From: an uncultured Ignavibacteria bacterium | GTDB lineage: Bacteria; Bacteroidota; Ignavibacteria; Kapaibacteriales; Kapaibacteriaceae | DNA length: 64,000 bases | Assembly (NCBI GenBank): GCA_903939735.1 | Contig: CAJAIA010000023.1 | Span: 62,001 to 126,000, forward strand | Reading direction: 5' to 3' | In this document: in pieces, positions 30,073 through 38,740 of the stretch | How positions within the stretch are numbered: position 1 is the stretch's first letter | Layout: each line of letters starts with the position of its first letter | Program-made: the position numbers and the translations under genes | The notes under the pieces: model-generated | What the model was told of the DNA's origin: nothing | Seen by the model: only the letters and a program-made list of their open reading frames with translations | The model's database searches: none

Positions 30073-30950
30073 AATGTCATGCTTTCCACGGTCAACCCTG
30101 ATGCATCACACATGTCGATCTTGAGAGCACCATTTGACAGGACGTGCAGTTCAGCGAATCCACCCGCGTCGTGAAACGCCTTCGTGTGATCTCCACGACG
30201 TGACGGACGTGTTCCTCCGCCTGCACCCGAGACCAGACAGCCGAACGCATCTGATGGGTTCTTGATTCCCTGCAAATCATGGTCGTGACCAGACGTGTAG
30301 AGTCGAACCTTATGCTTATCGAGAAGTGGTTTCACATGTGTAATCAAGAACGCTGAATCTCCGTAGTGACCGTAACTCCGCAGTGGATGATGTCCGGCTA
30401 CAATGTTGACTGTGGCCTTCGACGCTGCAAGTGTCTCATCGAGCCATGCGAGCTGCTTCTTCCATCCGTCCTGCGTTTGCATGAGCGCAGTTGTGTCGAT
30501 GCCTGTAATACCAAGCGACGTCGAAGAAGTTACAGGCAACGTCGTGGACCATGTCCTGCCGGGCATATTCCATTGACGATTGTTCTTGCTGTAGGCAACC
30601 TGTGCGTCGACATTTCCCCGGTGATCATGATTACCTAGGATTGCCCACCATGGAACATCAATTCCCGCGTAGATCGATGTGTATTTCGACCCCCATTGCT
30701 GGTCGTCAGCAGAATCCACCCCGCTCGGATAAATGTTGTCGCCAGTGCTGAGGATGATGGCCGGTGGCACGCCACTCTTGGCGATGCGGTTACGCATTCC
30801 TTGCGCTACGCGCCGTTGGAGCTTCCCACCTGTACCCCAATCGCCGATCACATAGATCGACGACGCACCCATCCCAGACGATGCAAGCCCCCTGAGGGGT
30901 CCGACCGTGAGACCAAGTGCAAGCGTGGTGAGGAATTGTCGGCGAATCAT
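30069..30950 (-). CDS. Tat-exported purple-acid-phosphatase-like metallophosphoesterase
   Basis: 293 residues. The N-terminus IRRQFLTTLALGL fits a twin-arginine signal, so the folded metal enzyme is probably exported by Tat. All metal motifs of the ACP5 (tartrate-resistant acid phosphatase) type are present in order: VIGDWGTGG, LSTGDNIYPSGVD, WAILGNHDHRGN, VAGHHPLRSYG and YTSGHDHDLQG. It likely hydrolyses phosphomonoesters outside the cytoplasm. The IgGFc-domain gene overlaps its stop by four bases, so the two are co-translated. It is divergent from the SpoU methylase gene, with 27 bp between starts. Confidence 0.92.
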   Translation of the reverse strand: MIRRQFLTTLALGLTVGPLRGLASSGMGASSIYVIGDWGTGGKLQRRVAQGMRNRIAKSGVPPAIILSTGDNIYPSGVDSADDQQWGSKYTSIYAGIDVPWWAILGNHDHRGNVDAQVAYSKNNRQWNMPGRTWSTTLPVTSSTSLGITGIDTTALMQTQDGWKKQLAWLDETLAASKATVNIVAGHHPLRSYGHYGDSAFLITHVKPLLDKHKVRLYTSGHDHDLQGIKNPSDAFGCLVSGAGGGTRPSRRGDHTKAFHDAGGFAELHVLSNGALKIDMCDASGLTVESMTL

Positions 30951-30957
30951 AGGCCAG

Positions 30958-30965
30958 CAAAGTAC
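30958..30965 (-). promoter_or_regulatory. Degenerate -7 box (GTACTTTG) before the phosphatase gene
   Basis: It keeps the TTTG half of the TAnnTTTG consensus, followed by C, but lacks the TA. It lies seven bases before the ATG at 30950, the same spacing as the perfect boxes of trmB and the 44223 gene. It is a weak call. Confidence 0.3.
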
Positions 30966-30977
30966 GATATTCGCATT

Positions 30978-31520
30978 GTGAACAAGCTTACCTACGACGA
31001 ACTCGTCGCAACACGATTAACAACCGCCGAGGCGGCTTCCGTTCCTCGCCATCCGGTGGTGGTGATTCTCGACGATATCCGAAGTCTGTACAACGTTGGA
31101 TCGATCTTCCGCACGGCAGACGCATTTCATGTTGCATGTGTTGCGACGTGCGGGTTTACGCCGGCGCCCCCTCGTCCGGAGATCTCCAAGACGGCGCTTG
31201 GGGCTGATGCCGTAGTGCCGACACTGGCGTTTTCCAGCACGGTAGAGGCCATCGAGCACTACCGCTCGGCAGGGTTTACCATTATGGCAGCCGAGATCGG
31301 TCATGGTTCGCGCACCACGCAAGAACTTGCGTCAGGCGACTACCCTCTCGCTGTCGTCGTTGGCAATGAGCTTACAGGGGTTTCGCAGCAAGCGCTTTCG
31401 CTGTGTGATGGTATGATCGAGATTCCGATGTTTGGTACGAAACACTCTCTTAATGTTGCTGTAGCAACAGGCATTATTCTCGCTGGTACAGTTCAGCGCT
31501 ATCGAATGTTCTCCTCATGA
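30978..31520 (+). CDS. SpoU/TrmH-family RNA 2'-O-methyltransferase
   Basis: 180 residues from GTG at 30978 (VNKLTYDELVATR); the frame extends further upstream but that would cross the divergent gene. It contains the SPOUT knot motifs: ILDDIRSLYNVGSIFRTADA (motif 1), LAVVVGNELTGVSQQAL (motif 2) and IPMFGTKHSLNVAVATGIIL (motif 3). It has no substrate-binding L30e extension, as in TrmL-like or stand-alone SpoU enzymes of Bacteroidota. The target (tRNA or rRNA) cannot be told. Its stop overlaps the next ATG (ATGA). Confidence 0.92.
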   Translation: MNKLTYDELVATRLTTAEAASVPRHPVVVILDDIRSLYNVGSIFRTADAFHVACVATCGFTPAPPRPEISKTALGADAVVPTLAFSSTVEAIEHYRSAGFTIMAAEIGHGSRTTQELASGDYPLAVVVGNELTGVSQQALSLCDGMIEIPMFGTKHSLNVAVATGIILAGTVQRYRMFSS

Positions 31521-32257
31521 AGATTGCTATTCCACGACTTGCGCTTGCCCAGCCCCTTCTCGAGCATGCAGCAGAGCTTGCTGCGCAGAACGGCTTCACG
31601 TTGATCGAGGCTTCACTCGAAGAGTGTGGCACGATGCTCCTCAACAACAACGTCGATGTTGCGCTGATGAGTCCACACGGATACGGACTCGGTGTTGGGA
31701 AGGTCGATTATCGCATCATTCCTGGTCCGTGCGTTGCACTCGAAGAATACACGCATGCCTACGGACTCTGGTTTCCGGAATCAGGATCTGCGCTGGAGTC
31801 GTTCTACGCCACCAACCCCGATGCCTACCTCAGCGTGATCAGTCGGCTGGTGATGGCCGAAAAGTTTGATGTACATCTCACGTTTACCGAATCCGCGCAC
31901 GACGCAGATGTAACGATCGGTCCAACCAGCGAGAATCCCGTACCAGCCATGGACCTTGGCGAGGAATGGTTCGATATCGTGGAATCCCCATTGCCCCTTG
32001 CCGTGTGGGTACACCGCGTGGACACGGAACATCTCGAGCAGGTTGAGCGTGTCAAGGAGTTCGCGAACCAGCAGCTGTTGCACCGCGAAGTGTCAGAGAT
32101 CGTGCCCATAACGGCCGACCACATGCCGCGTGAAGGGAAAATCCTCTACCGCTGGAACGACGATGTCCAGGAGGGCATGGAAGCCGCCCTGCACATGCTC
32201 TTCTACCACCAGCTTCTGTCGGAGATTCCGGCAATCAAGCTCTTCGGTACGAACTGA
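31517..32257 (+). CDS. MqnA/MqnD-family menaquinone (futalosine) pathway protein, divergent
   Basis: 246 residues with a periplasmic-binding-like fold but no signal peptide. The block NVDVALMSPHGYG and, near residue 150, DLGEEWFDIVESPLPLAVWVHR match the family of MqnA (chorismate dehydratase) and MqnD. In MqnA the motif is DLGEEW followed by LPFVFAVW. The protein is divergent elsewhere, so an MqnA-like role is probable rather than sure. It could also be a binding protein of another small acid. It is translationally coupled to the SpoU gene (ATGA). No other futalosine gene is in the window. Confidence 0.65.
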   Translation: MKIAIPRLALAQPLLEHAAELAAQNGFTLIEASLEECGTMLLNNNVDVALMSPHGYGLGVGKVDYRIIPGPCVALEEYTHAYGLWFPESGSALESFYATNPDAYLSVISRLVMAEKFDVHLTFTESAHDADVTIGPTSENPVPAMDLGEEWFDIVESPLPLAVWVHRVDTEHLEQVERVKEFANQQLLHREVSEIVPITADHMPREGKILYRWNDDVQEGMEAALHMLFYHQLLSEIPAIKLFGTN

Positions 32258-32268
32258 CCGTAGAGCGG

Positions 32269-32276
32269 TATCTTTG
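32269..32276 (+). promoter_or_regulatory. Bacteroidota-type -7 box of the transaldolase operon (TATCTTTG)
   Basis: A perfect TAnnTTTG match followed by T, 24 bases before the ATG at 32301. It would drive the transaldolase-redoxin-TetR unit. Confidence 0.6.
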
Positions 32277-32300
32277 TGTTCATCTACACGGAGAACACAC

Positions 32301-32951
32301 ATGCAATTGTACGTTGATAGTGCGAACCTCACAGAGATTCAACACGCCGCATCGCTTGGTTTCATCAGTGGTGTAACTACCAACCCTTCGCTGCTCGCGA
32401 AGGAAGATCCATCGATCGACATCCGCTCGCTGATCCTCGACATTCACAAGTCTGTCGGTGGCCATACGAGCGTTGAAGTGATCAGCACAGAGACTGACGG
32501 AATGCTGCGCGAAGCCGATGAGATCCTGAAGTGGTTTCCAGAAGCAACGATCAAGATCCCGTTCATTCCGGCTGGTCTGACGGCTGTCCGCAAGCTTGCC
32601 GACCAGAACATCCCTACGAACGTCACGCTGCTCTTCACAGCAACACAGGCGCTGATCGCTGCCAATGCCGGTGCAACGTACGTGAGCCTCTTCATGGGTC
32701 GTCTCGACGACATCGGCACAGATTCGCTGCAAGCACTCAACGATACATGTGAGATCTGGGACACACAGGGTCTCGAGTCGCTGATCATCGCCGCTTCTAT
32801 CCGCACACCGATTCATCTGCTCGAATGTGCCAAAGCTGGCGCGCACATCGCAACAGTGCCATACAAGGTGCTCATGCAGTCTATCAAGCATCCTCTCACC
32901 GACGCTGGTCTTGCATCGTTCCTGAAGGATGCAACCAAGCTGAAGATGTAA
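32301..32951 (+). CDS. tal: Transaldolase / fructose-6-phosphate aldolase family (short type)
   Basis: 216 residues, the compact class (FSA/TalC-type) of transaldolase in the pentose phosphate pathway. The ATG at 32301 gives MQLYVDSANLTEIQ with the active-site Asp. GVTTNPSLLAKE and ATIKIPFIPAGLTAVRKL (Schiff-base Lys) are hallmarks, as are NVTLLFTATQA and SLFMGRLDDIG. True transaldolase and FSA activity cannot be separated without more testing; genome context of Bacteroidota favours transaldolase. The redoxin gene follows by 4 bp. Confidence 0.94.
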   Translation: MQLYVDSANLTEIQHAASLGFISGVTTNPSLLAKEDPSIDIRSLILDIHKSVGGHTSVEVISTETDGMLREADEILKWFPEATIKIPFIPAGLTAVRKLADQNIPTNVTLLFTATQALIAANAGATYVSLFMGRLDDIGTDSLQALNDTCEIWDTQGLESLIIAASIRTPIHLLECAKAGAHIATVPYKVLMQSIKHPLTDAGLASFLKDATKLKM

Positions 32952-32955
32952 TCTG

Positions 32956-33480
32956 ATGCGCACAATCCTCACCACAGCTCTTCTCTTCTGTGCAATGGTC
33001 TGCGCCACGTCAGTGCGCGCAGATCGCACAGCTGTTGGCAAGCGTGCCTTCGACTTCACGATTGAAGACCAATTCGAGAAATCGTGGTCGTGGTCTGCTA
33101 CCTACAAAGGCAAGCCAACGGTCATCGTCATGAGCGATCGCTCTGGAGCCGAATTCATCACTGCATGGACTACTCCGCTGACGAAGCAATACGCCAAGCG
33201 CGTGAGCTTTGCAGCGATGGCTGATGTGTCTGCTGCTCCGTTCTTTATCAAGGGTTTGCTCCGGAGCAAGTTCCGTGACGCGTACTCTGTGAGCATCCTT
33301 ATGGACTGGGACGGCGACGCCTTCGAATACTACCTTGTGCACGAGGGCGTTCCGAATGTGCTCTACATCAGCCCTGACGGTATCGTTCGACTTCATGTAT
33401 GGGGCAAGGGTACGCAGGGTGAGATATCTGCCTTCACGCGTGAACTCGACCGTTGTATTTCGCAACCTTCTTCCAAGTAG
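32956..33480 (+). CDS. Exported thioredoxin-fold protein without catalytic cysteines
   Basis: 174 residues with signal peptide MRTILTTALLFCAMVCATSV then RADR. The fold is like YtfJ/redoxin: GKRAFDFTIEDQFEKSW, KPTVIVMSDRSGAEFITAW, and NVLYISPDGIVRLHVWGKG. At the position where redoxins carry the peroxidatic or CxxC cysteine, this protein has SDRSGAEF. The only mature cysteine is near the C-terminus (LDRCIS). Thiol-redox chemistry at the usual site is therefore unlikely. It lies between tal and the TetR gene, with 4 and 6 bp gaps. Confidence 0.75.
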   Translation: MRTILTTALLFCAMVCATSVRADRTAVGKRAFDFTIEDQFEKSWSWSATYKGKPTVIVMSDRSGAEFITAWTTPLTKQYAKRVSFAAMADVSAAPFFIKGLLRSKFRDAYSVSILMDWDGDAFEYYLVHEGVPNVLYISPDGIVRLHVWGKGTQGEISAFTRELDRCISQPSSK

Positions 33481-33486
33481 CCATCG

Positions 33487-34143
33487 ATGCCTGCCATCGT
33501 CGATAAAGCAGCGAAACGTGCCGAGATCGTGCGTCATGCCGCCGACGTGTTCTCGCGGTTTGGATATAACGCCACGAAGATGCAGGATATCGCCAATGCT
33601 GCTGACATTGGCAAAGGCACCATTTACGAATACGTCCGCACGAAAGAAGAACTCTTCCTCGCTGTGTACGACGCATGGATGTCTGCTTACGAAACATTGA
33701 TTCGCGAGCGTGTTGCTGCATGCACAGATCCACTTGCGAAGGTCGACGCTATTCGCGACAGCGCTGTTGAGTTCTACACGTCGCGTGCTGAACAAGCCCC
33801 CTTGCTCCTCGAATTCTGGGCGCATGCATTGCGTACCGACAACCCAGCGTTTCTCGAGCGCATCACGCGCACACGCACCTTCTTGCGCGACCTCGGTTCG
33901 AAACTCACACGCGAGCTTGTGGCTGCGGGATGGTTCACGGACGTCGATGCACGATCGTTCGCAGATCTCGAAACAGGCATTAGCGACGGCATCTTCTTAG
34001 CATGGGTCCTTGAAGGTCGCACCTTCCCTCTGCAAAAGGCCTTCACGTTCCGTCAGAGTGTGATCGGCTTAGGTCTGCTCTCGGGAGACGCGCGTGCATT
34101 GCTCAACGAACGCCTCTCAGACAAGCTCAAGCGCGGGATTTAG
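33487..34143 (+). CDS. TetR/AcrR-family transcriptional regulator
   Basis: 218 residues. The N-terminal HTH is clear at about residues 9-55: RAEIVRHAADVFSRFGYNAT, then MQDIANAADIGKGTIYEYVR. The C-terminal half is a helical ligand domain without recognisable ligand residues. It ends the tal-redoxin-tetR unit and may regulate it or the divergent/convergent acyltransferase and CrtI genes; no operator was identified. Its stop overlaps the convergent acyltransferase gene by four bases. Confidence 0.92.
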   Translation: MPAIVDKAAKRAEIVRHAADVFSRFGYNATKMQDIANAADIGKGTIYEYVRTKEELFLAVYDAWMSAYETLIRERVAACTDPLAKVDAIRDSAVEFYTSRAEQAPLLLEFWAHALRTDNPAFLERITRTRTFLRDLGSKLTRELVAAGWFTDVDARSFADLETGISDGIFLAWVLEGRTFPLQKAFTFRQSVIGLGLLSGDARALLNERLSDKLKRGI

Positions 34144-35315
34144 AACCACGCCAGCGGCGTACCCAGTGCAAGCAGGAACACCAATACGGCATAGAACGCG
34201 AGCTTCGCACGACGCTTCGTTTCCTCACTCGCCGACGATCGCATAAAGGCGTCGATCGCCCACACAATGCCGAGTGTGGCGCACATGATCAGAGCCATCA
34301 CACCAAGACCTTGCTCTAGTGTGAGCGCGCGATAGCGCGAACGTGCAATGCCGTCCCACCATGGTGTGCCCCATAACATCACAATGTGAATCACATAGAT
34401 GTACAATGCACGACGTCCGAACATCATGTACCAATGATGGAGTGGACGTGTCCACCGCGCGAGATGATAACTCGCACCGAATACAAGGAGCACTACACCG
34501 ACACGACTCATAAAGGTGGTCGTGCTTGCAGGCGATCCAAAGAAGTCTGTGTGGAAGCTCGACTTCCAGATTGCCATGTTGACGAAGTACTCGACAGCAA
34601 CGACAGCTGCACCAAGTGCGGGAATGCCATACGCCATCATAGTTGTTCTGCGCTCAGGCGTGCACGACCACAAATACGATCCCACGGCAACGCCCAGAAA
34701 GAGGTACGCTGCAAAGGGGGCAAGTGGAAACATGCTCCACTGCGTGAAGCCGATGTACGGGGCGAGTGGCATTGGCATCCACCAGGCATTTGCTAGGTCT
34801 GATGCCCACGGTGTTACAAGCAACACTGCACCAGCAGCAAGAGCAGCCACCTTGCCAAGATGCTGCACCGACGTGGTGCGTCGTAGCAACACGGTAAGAA
34901 TCAGCATCGCTGCACCTGTGAGATGCAAGATGTTCACCGACAGAAACTGCGGCCATGCAGCAGCGTCGATAAATGGTAGATCGATCAGGCGATTCGCGGG
35001 GAAATGCATCAGATAGCCAACACCGATTATCGTGAGTGCCCACCGCATGCGTCGCTGGAGAATGTCTTCGCGTACATGTCCATCCGCTGTACGCTTGGCA
35101 GCGAATACGTGCACAACGCCCGATACCATCAGGAACAATGGCGCCGTTACACCCCGAAGCGCATGCCACCTACTCCATGGGAAGACGGTGACGTCGATGA
35201 AGCTCTGTGACACGAGCGCGTCAAGGACGTGACCCTGCATCATGAGCAACATGGCCACGAACCTCGCGAGGTCCAGCGCAATCAGGCGGTCACGGGAATG
35301 GTCGTTCGAACTCAT
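34140..35315 (-). CDS. Multi-pass membrane acyltransferase (DUF1624 / HGSNAT-like)
   Basis: 391 residues from MSSNDHSRDRLIALDLARF. About ten TM helices follow, with the family opening DRLIALDLARFVAMLLMMQG and GVTAPLFLMVSGVVHVFA. Such proteins resemble heparan-alpha-glucosaminide N-acetyltransferase and acyltransferase_3 enzymes, which acetylate surface sugars across the inner membrane. FGRRALYIYVIHIVMLW near the C-terminus is also typical. The substrate is unknown. A near-consensus -7 box (GAACTTTG, 35322-35329) sits six bases before the start. The gene diverges from the CrtI-like gene. Confidence 0.86.
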   Translation of the reverse strand: MSSNDHSRDRLIALDLARFVAMLLMMQGHVLDALVSQSFIDVTVFPWSRWHALRGVTAPLFLMVSGVVHVFAAKRTADGHVREDILQRRMRWALTIIGVGYLMHFPANRLIDLPFIDAAAWPQFLSVNILHLTGAAMLILTVLLRRTTSVQHLGKVAALAAGAVLLVTPWASDLANAWWMPMPLAPYIGFTQWSMFPLAPFAAYLFLGVAVGSYLWSCTPERRTTMMAYGIPALGAAVVAVEYFVNMAIWKSSFHTDFFGSPASTTTFMSRVGVVLLVFGASYHLARWTRPLHHWYMMFGRRALYIYVIHIVMLWGTPWWDGIARSRYRALTLEQGLGVMALIMCATLGIVWAIDAFMRSSASEETKRRAKLAFYAVLVFLLALGTPLAWF

Positions 35316-35368
35316 ACGTGGCAAAGTTCGTGAAACAACCCTCACATCGGAACGCAACGACCTAGGCG

Positions 35369-35376
35369 TATGTTTG
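35369..35376 (+). promoter_or_regulatory. Bacteroidota-type -7 box of the CrtI-like gene (TATGTTTG)
   Basis: A perfect TAnnTTTG match followed by T, 30 bases before the GTG at 35407. It supports the GTG start over upstream in-frame ATGs. Confidence 0.6.
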
Positions 35377-35406
35377 TACTTCCTCATTTGCACATCAGAG
35401 GTTCAC

Positions 35407-36903
35407 GTGAAAGTCGTCGTCATTGGTAGCGGATTCGGTGGTTTGGTCGCAGCTATTCGCCTGCGCGCCAAGGGTTTCGATGTCGAAATCGTTGAAAAGC
35501 GCGACAAACCAGGCGGACGTGCCTATGTCTACGAGCAAGACGGCTTCGTCTTCGATGGTGGTCCAACCATCATTACAGCCCCCTGGCTGATCCACGAGCT
35601 CTTCGAATTGTGTGGCAAGAAGACTGACGACTACGTGAAGATCGTACCGATCGATCCGTTCTATAACGTGCGATTCCAAGACGGAACGGTGTTCCGCTAC
35701 AACGGGAAGCGCGAGGAAGTGATTGAGCAGATTCGTTCGTTCAACCCGAGCGATGTGCGTGGGTACGAGAAGTTCTATGCCAAGACCGCGGCGATCTTCC
35801 GCGCTGGATTCAATTTGATCGATCAGCCGTTCTCGCGGTTGGTCGACATGTTGAAGGTGCTCCCAGATTTGATTCGTCTGCGCTCTGATCGCAGTGTCGC
35901 TGCATTTGTCAACTCGCACATTAAGGATCACCGACTCCGTCAGGTGTTCTCCTTCCACCCGTTGCTGGTGGGCGGCAATCCGTTTCAGACCACAAGCATC
36001 TATGCGCTGATCCACAAGCTTGAGCAGGAATGGGGCGTGTGGTTCGCGATGGGTGGTACTGGTGCACTCGTCAAGGCGATGGTGAAACTCTTCACTGACA
36101 TCGGTGGTACGATTCGCCTCGATACCGAAGTAGCAGAGATTCGTGTAGCGCCAGGAGCAGACGGACGTCCAGTTACGAAGGGCATCCGTTGTGCGGATGG
36201 TACACTAATCGACGCAGATATTGTTGTGTGCAACGGCGATGTAGCGCAAGCATACCGCACCCTGATTCCAGCACGGTATCGCAAGAAGAACACCGATGCG
36301 CATTACGAGAAGATGCGCTACTCGATGTCGCTGGTGGTTATCTACTTCGGCACAAAGAAGAAGTACGAGGACATTGCGCACCACGAGATCTTGATGGGAC
36401 CGCGCTACAAGGAACTCATCGAGGACATCTTCACGAAGAAGCATCTGTCGGAAGACTTCTCGTTGTATCTGCACCGTCCAACTGCAACAGATCCATCGCT
36501 CGCACCGGAAGGCTGCGATTCGTGGTATGTGTTGTCGCCTGTTCCACACTTGGATTCAGGCACCGATTGGGCGACAGAAGGACCCAAGTATCGCGACCGC
36601 ATCATGGAAGAGCTGGAGCGTCGCTATATGCCGGACCTGCGCAAGAACATTGTGACGGAGTACATGATCGACCCTGTGCACTTCCGCGATACGCTGAATT
36701 CATACAAGGGCAGCGCGTTCTCGGTTGAGCCAATTCTCTTCCAGAGCGCATGGTGGCGTCCGCACAACAAGAGTGAAGATGTCGACGGACTGTACTTCGT
36801 TGGTGCTGGTACACACCCGGGTGCGGGACTGCCAGGCGTAATGAGTAGCGGTACGATCGCGTCACGCATGATTGCTGCTGATGTTGTGGAGCGCGCTCAG
36901 TAA
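35407..36903 (+). CDS. crtI: Phytoene desaturase-like carotenoid oxidoreductase
   Basis: 498 residues from GTG at 35407. It is an FAD-dependent amine-oxidase-fold enzyme. VIGSGFGGLVAAIRLRAKG is the dinucleotide motif, DKPGGRAYVYEQDGFVFDGG matches CrtI, and GLYFVGAGTHPGAGLPGVMS is the C-terminal CrtI signature. It likely adds double bonds to phytoene or isomerises a carotene. No phytoene synthase or other carotenoid gene is in the window, so a related desaturase or isomerase role stays possible. It is convergent with and overlaps the outer-membrane protein gene by 7 bp. Confidence 0.9.
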   Translation: MKVVVIGSGFGGLVAAIRLRAKGFDVEIVEKRDKPGGRAYVYEQDGFVFDGGPTIITAPWLIHELFELCGKKTDDYVKIVPIDPFYNVRFQDGTVFRYNGKREEVIEQIRSFNPSDVRGYEKFYAKTAAIFRAGFNLIDQPFSRLVDMLKVLPDLIRLRSDRSVAAFVNSHIKDHRLRQVFSFHPLLVGGNPFQTTSIYALIHKLEQEWGVWFAMGGTGALVKAMVKLFTDIGGTIRLDTEVAEIRVAPGADGRPVTKGIRCADGTLIDADIVVCNGDVAQAYRTLIPARYRKKNTDAHYEKMRYSMSLVVIYFGTKKKYEDIAHHEILMGPRYKELIEDIFTKKHLSEDFSLYLHRPTATDPSLAPEGCDSWYVLSPVPHLDSGTDWATEGPKYRDRIMEELERRYMPDLRKNIVTEYMIDPVHFRDTLNSYKGSAFSVEPILFQSAWWRPHNKSEDVDGLYFVGAGTHPGAGLPGVMSSGTIASRMIAADVVERAQ

Positions 36904-37487
36904 CGAATCACGTCGTAGCGTATCCGAAGTCCAGCACCGAGTGCAACGATTCCGCGTCCGCTCAGTACATGAAGATGAAGTTCTGGTCCGAAGCTTAGTC
37001 GATCGACCACCTCAATATCGTAGCCTATCCATGAGCTCACGCCGAGCTCGGTGGCGGTGCTATTGACGCGTTGTTCTCCGTTAACGCGCCATATCGATTC
37101 TAAGAGATAGATGCCGATTCCCGTACCAACCTCAACCCCGTATGCGCGCATTGAGAGTACAAGCTGGAGAGGTATGGCGCGGAGCGATGCATAGGCGTTC
37201 GTTTGTTGTACGGGCAGATTTTCGCCAAACTCCTCAGCACTGAATGTCGTGTATCCTGTCTGGAAGCCTATACCCAACAAGTGATTCGGACGCCAGATCG
37301 CTCGCCCCGTAAGTGACGATCCTGTAAAGCGATCCGTTGCGCTGAGCGATGTCGGTGCAACATCATACGACGTCGCTTGCACCAGCACGGAGCCAACAAG
37401 CTCTATGCGATACAAAGAGTCGCGCAGCGCAGCATGCGCAGATGCGGCACACAGGAAGAGCGTAAGGATGAGAAGACGATGCCTCAT
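36897..37487 (-). CDS. Outer-membrane beta-barrel protein (unknown)
   Basis: 196 residues. Signal peptide MRHRLLILTLFLCAASAHAA. The mature part alternates beta strands with turns (LVGSVLVQATSY, HLLGIGFQTGYTTF, VEVGTGIGIYLLES, ALGAGLRIRYDVIRY), and the terminal aromatic residue Y fits an OM barrel of about eight strands. No specific family is recognised. It is the last gene of the seven-gene unit; its ATG overlaps the GDPD stop (ATGA). Confidence 0.8.
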   Translation of the reverse strand: MRHRLLILTLFLCAASAHAALRDSLYRIELVGSVLVQATSYDVAPTSLSATDRFTGSSLTGRAIWRPNHLLGIGFQTGYTTFSAEEFGENLPVQQTNAYASLRAIPLQLVLSMRAYGVEVGTGIGIYLLESIWRVNGEQRVNSTATELGVSSWIGYDIEVVDRLSFGPELHLHVLSGRGIVALGAGLRIRYDVIRY

Positions 37488-38740
37488 GGTTCGATCTGCC
37501 GTGTATAGAATCCCCACGCCAAGAGCGTTGGGTAGTTCGTGAGAATGCCATCGAAGAGGTCGGCAGCGATATATCGTCGGATAAAGGCCGCATCATCTAA
37601 TGTCCATACATAGACATCGCAGCCATCACGTTGCAGCTCACGCACAACGGATTCCTGTGTGCCGAGCGTGAATCGAGGTGCCCATACGGCGGCTTTCAAT
37701 CGCCGCGCCGTGGTTGGATCTAACTCGCACAGCACGGGAACACTACCGACGAGCGGACTTGCCTCATAGGCCTGAAGAATATCATTCGATGGGATACCAA
37801 AGAGGATTTGCAGCTTCCGTCCTTTTCGCGTTCCGTAGTCGATCATCTCTCGCTGGATCTGAAGAATCGAATCAACAACGCTTGCGTTCTTTACGTCTAG
37901 CCAAACTAACGTAAGCTCCGTACTGTCAATCACTGCTGAGAGTGCTTCGCGCAGCGTTGGTATCTGCTCCCCATACACCAATCGCGCTGCAATGCGCATC
38001 TGCGACAAGGAGTAGTTGTTGACGTCGCCAATCATGTACGGACTCGGCACGGTGCGCGCAGTAAACGTTGGATCGTGAAACACAATCGGCACACCATCCT
38101 TCGTCGCATGTACATCGATCTCGATACCGGTAGCACCAAGCGAGGACGCAAGCAGCATCATCGGGATGCTGTTCTCTGATCGTCCCAAGCGCTCTGAGTT
38201 TCGTCCACCACCGCGATGTGCGATAATCTGGAAACCTCGCAAACGTGCCTTAATCGCTCCGAGCTTGCGCAGAACAAGACCGTCTGTTTTGGAACCTATA
38301 CGGACGGTGCCGCGCAGAATAAGCCCCCTGCCATTCCCCTTCCCTTGCACGAGGTCACGTCCGCCCTCACCCGCCGATACAACAAGATCAACCCTTCCAG
38401 CATCTTGATTCGTGATAGCGCGCCATGTGCCTATGACGATCGCTGAATCACCACGCGATGCACCGATTGCACCAACAAAGGTCACATTGCGCTCTGCGTA
38501 GATACCAAGACGACGTCCGTCAAAGCGCACGGCAACTGTATCGCCAAGACGTCCTTGTCCGGTTTCCACAACGTAGACGCCACTCAGAATGGATGGACGT
38601 GATCCCTCCGTGAGAGGGTCTGTGCCGGCGAGTTCAGCAGCATAGTCGATCACCGGCATATCAACAGGTGTGAGCTCACTCACGCATGAACTCAGCACGA
38701 CAGCAACAGTGCACCAGAGGACGAGATATCTGTACATCAT
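37484..38740 (-). CDS. Lipoprotein glycerophosphodiester phosphodiesterase
   Basis: 418 residues. The start is ATG at 38740, overlapping the upstream stop. The N-terminus ends in VAVVLSSC, a lipobox, so the protein is lipid-anchored. Residues about 25-165 form a beta-rich domain of no known family. The GDPD domain (about 175-415) has HRGGGRNSE, GIEIDVHATKDGVPIVFHDP and IPTLREALS with all usual metal and catalytic residues. It likely cleaves deacylated phospholipids into glycerol-3-phosphate and alcohol outside the cytoplasm. It sits between two outer-membrane protein genes. Confidence 0.92.
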   Translation of the reverse strand: MMYRYLVLWCTVAVVLSSCVSELTPVDMPVIDYAAELAGTDPLTEGSRPSILSGVYVVETGQGRLGDTVAVRFDGRRLGIYAERNVTFVGAIGASRGDSAIVIGTWRAITNQDAGRVDLVVSAGEGGRDLVQGKGNGRGLILRGTVRIGSKTDGLVLRKLGAIKARLRGFQIIAHRGGGRNSERLGRSENSIPMMLLASSLGATGIEIDVHATKDGVPIVFHDPTFTARTVPSPYMIGDVNNYSLSQMRIAARLVYGEQIPTLREALSAVIDSTELTLVWLDVKNASVVDSILQIQREMIDYGTRKGRKLQILFGIPSNDILQAYEASPLVGSVPVLCELDPTTARRLKAAVWAPRFTLGTQESVVRELQRDGCDVYVWTLDDAAFIRRYIAADLFDGILTNYPTLLAWGFYTRQIEP

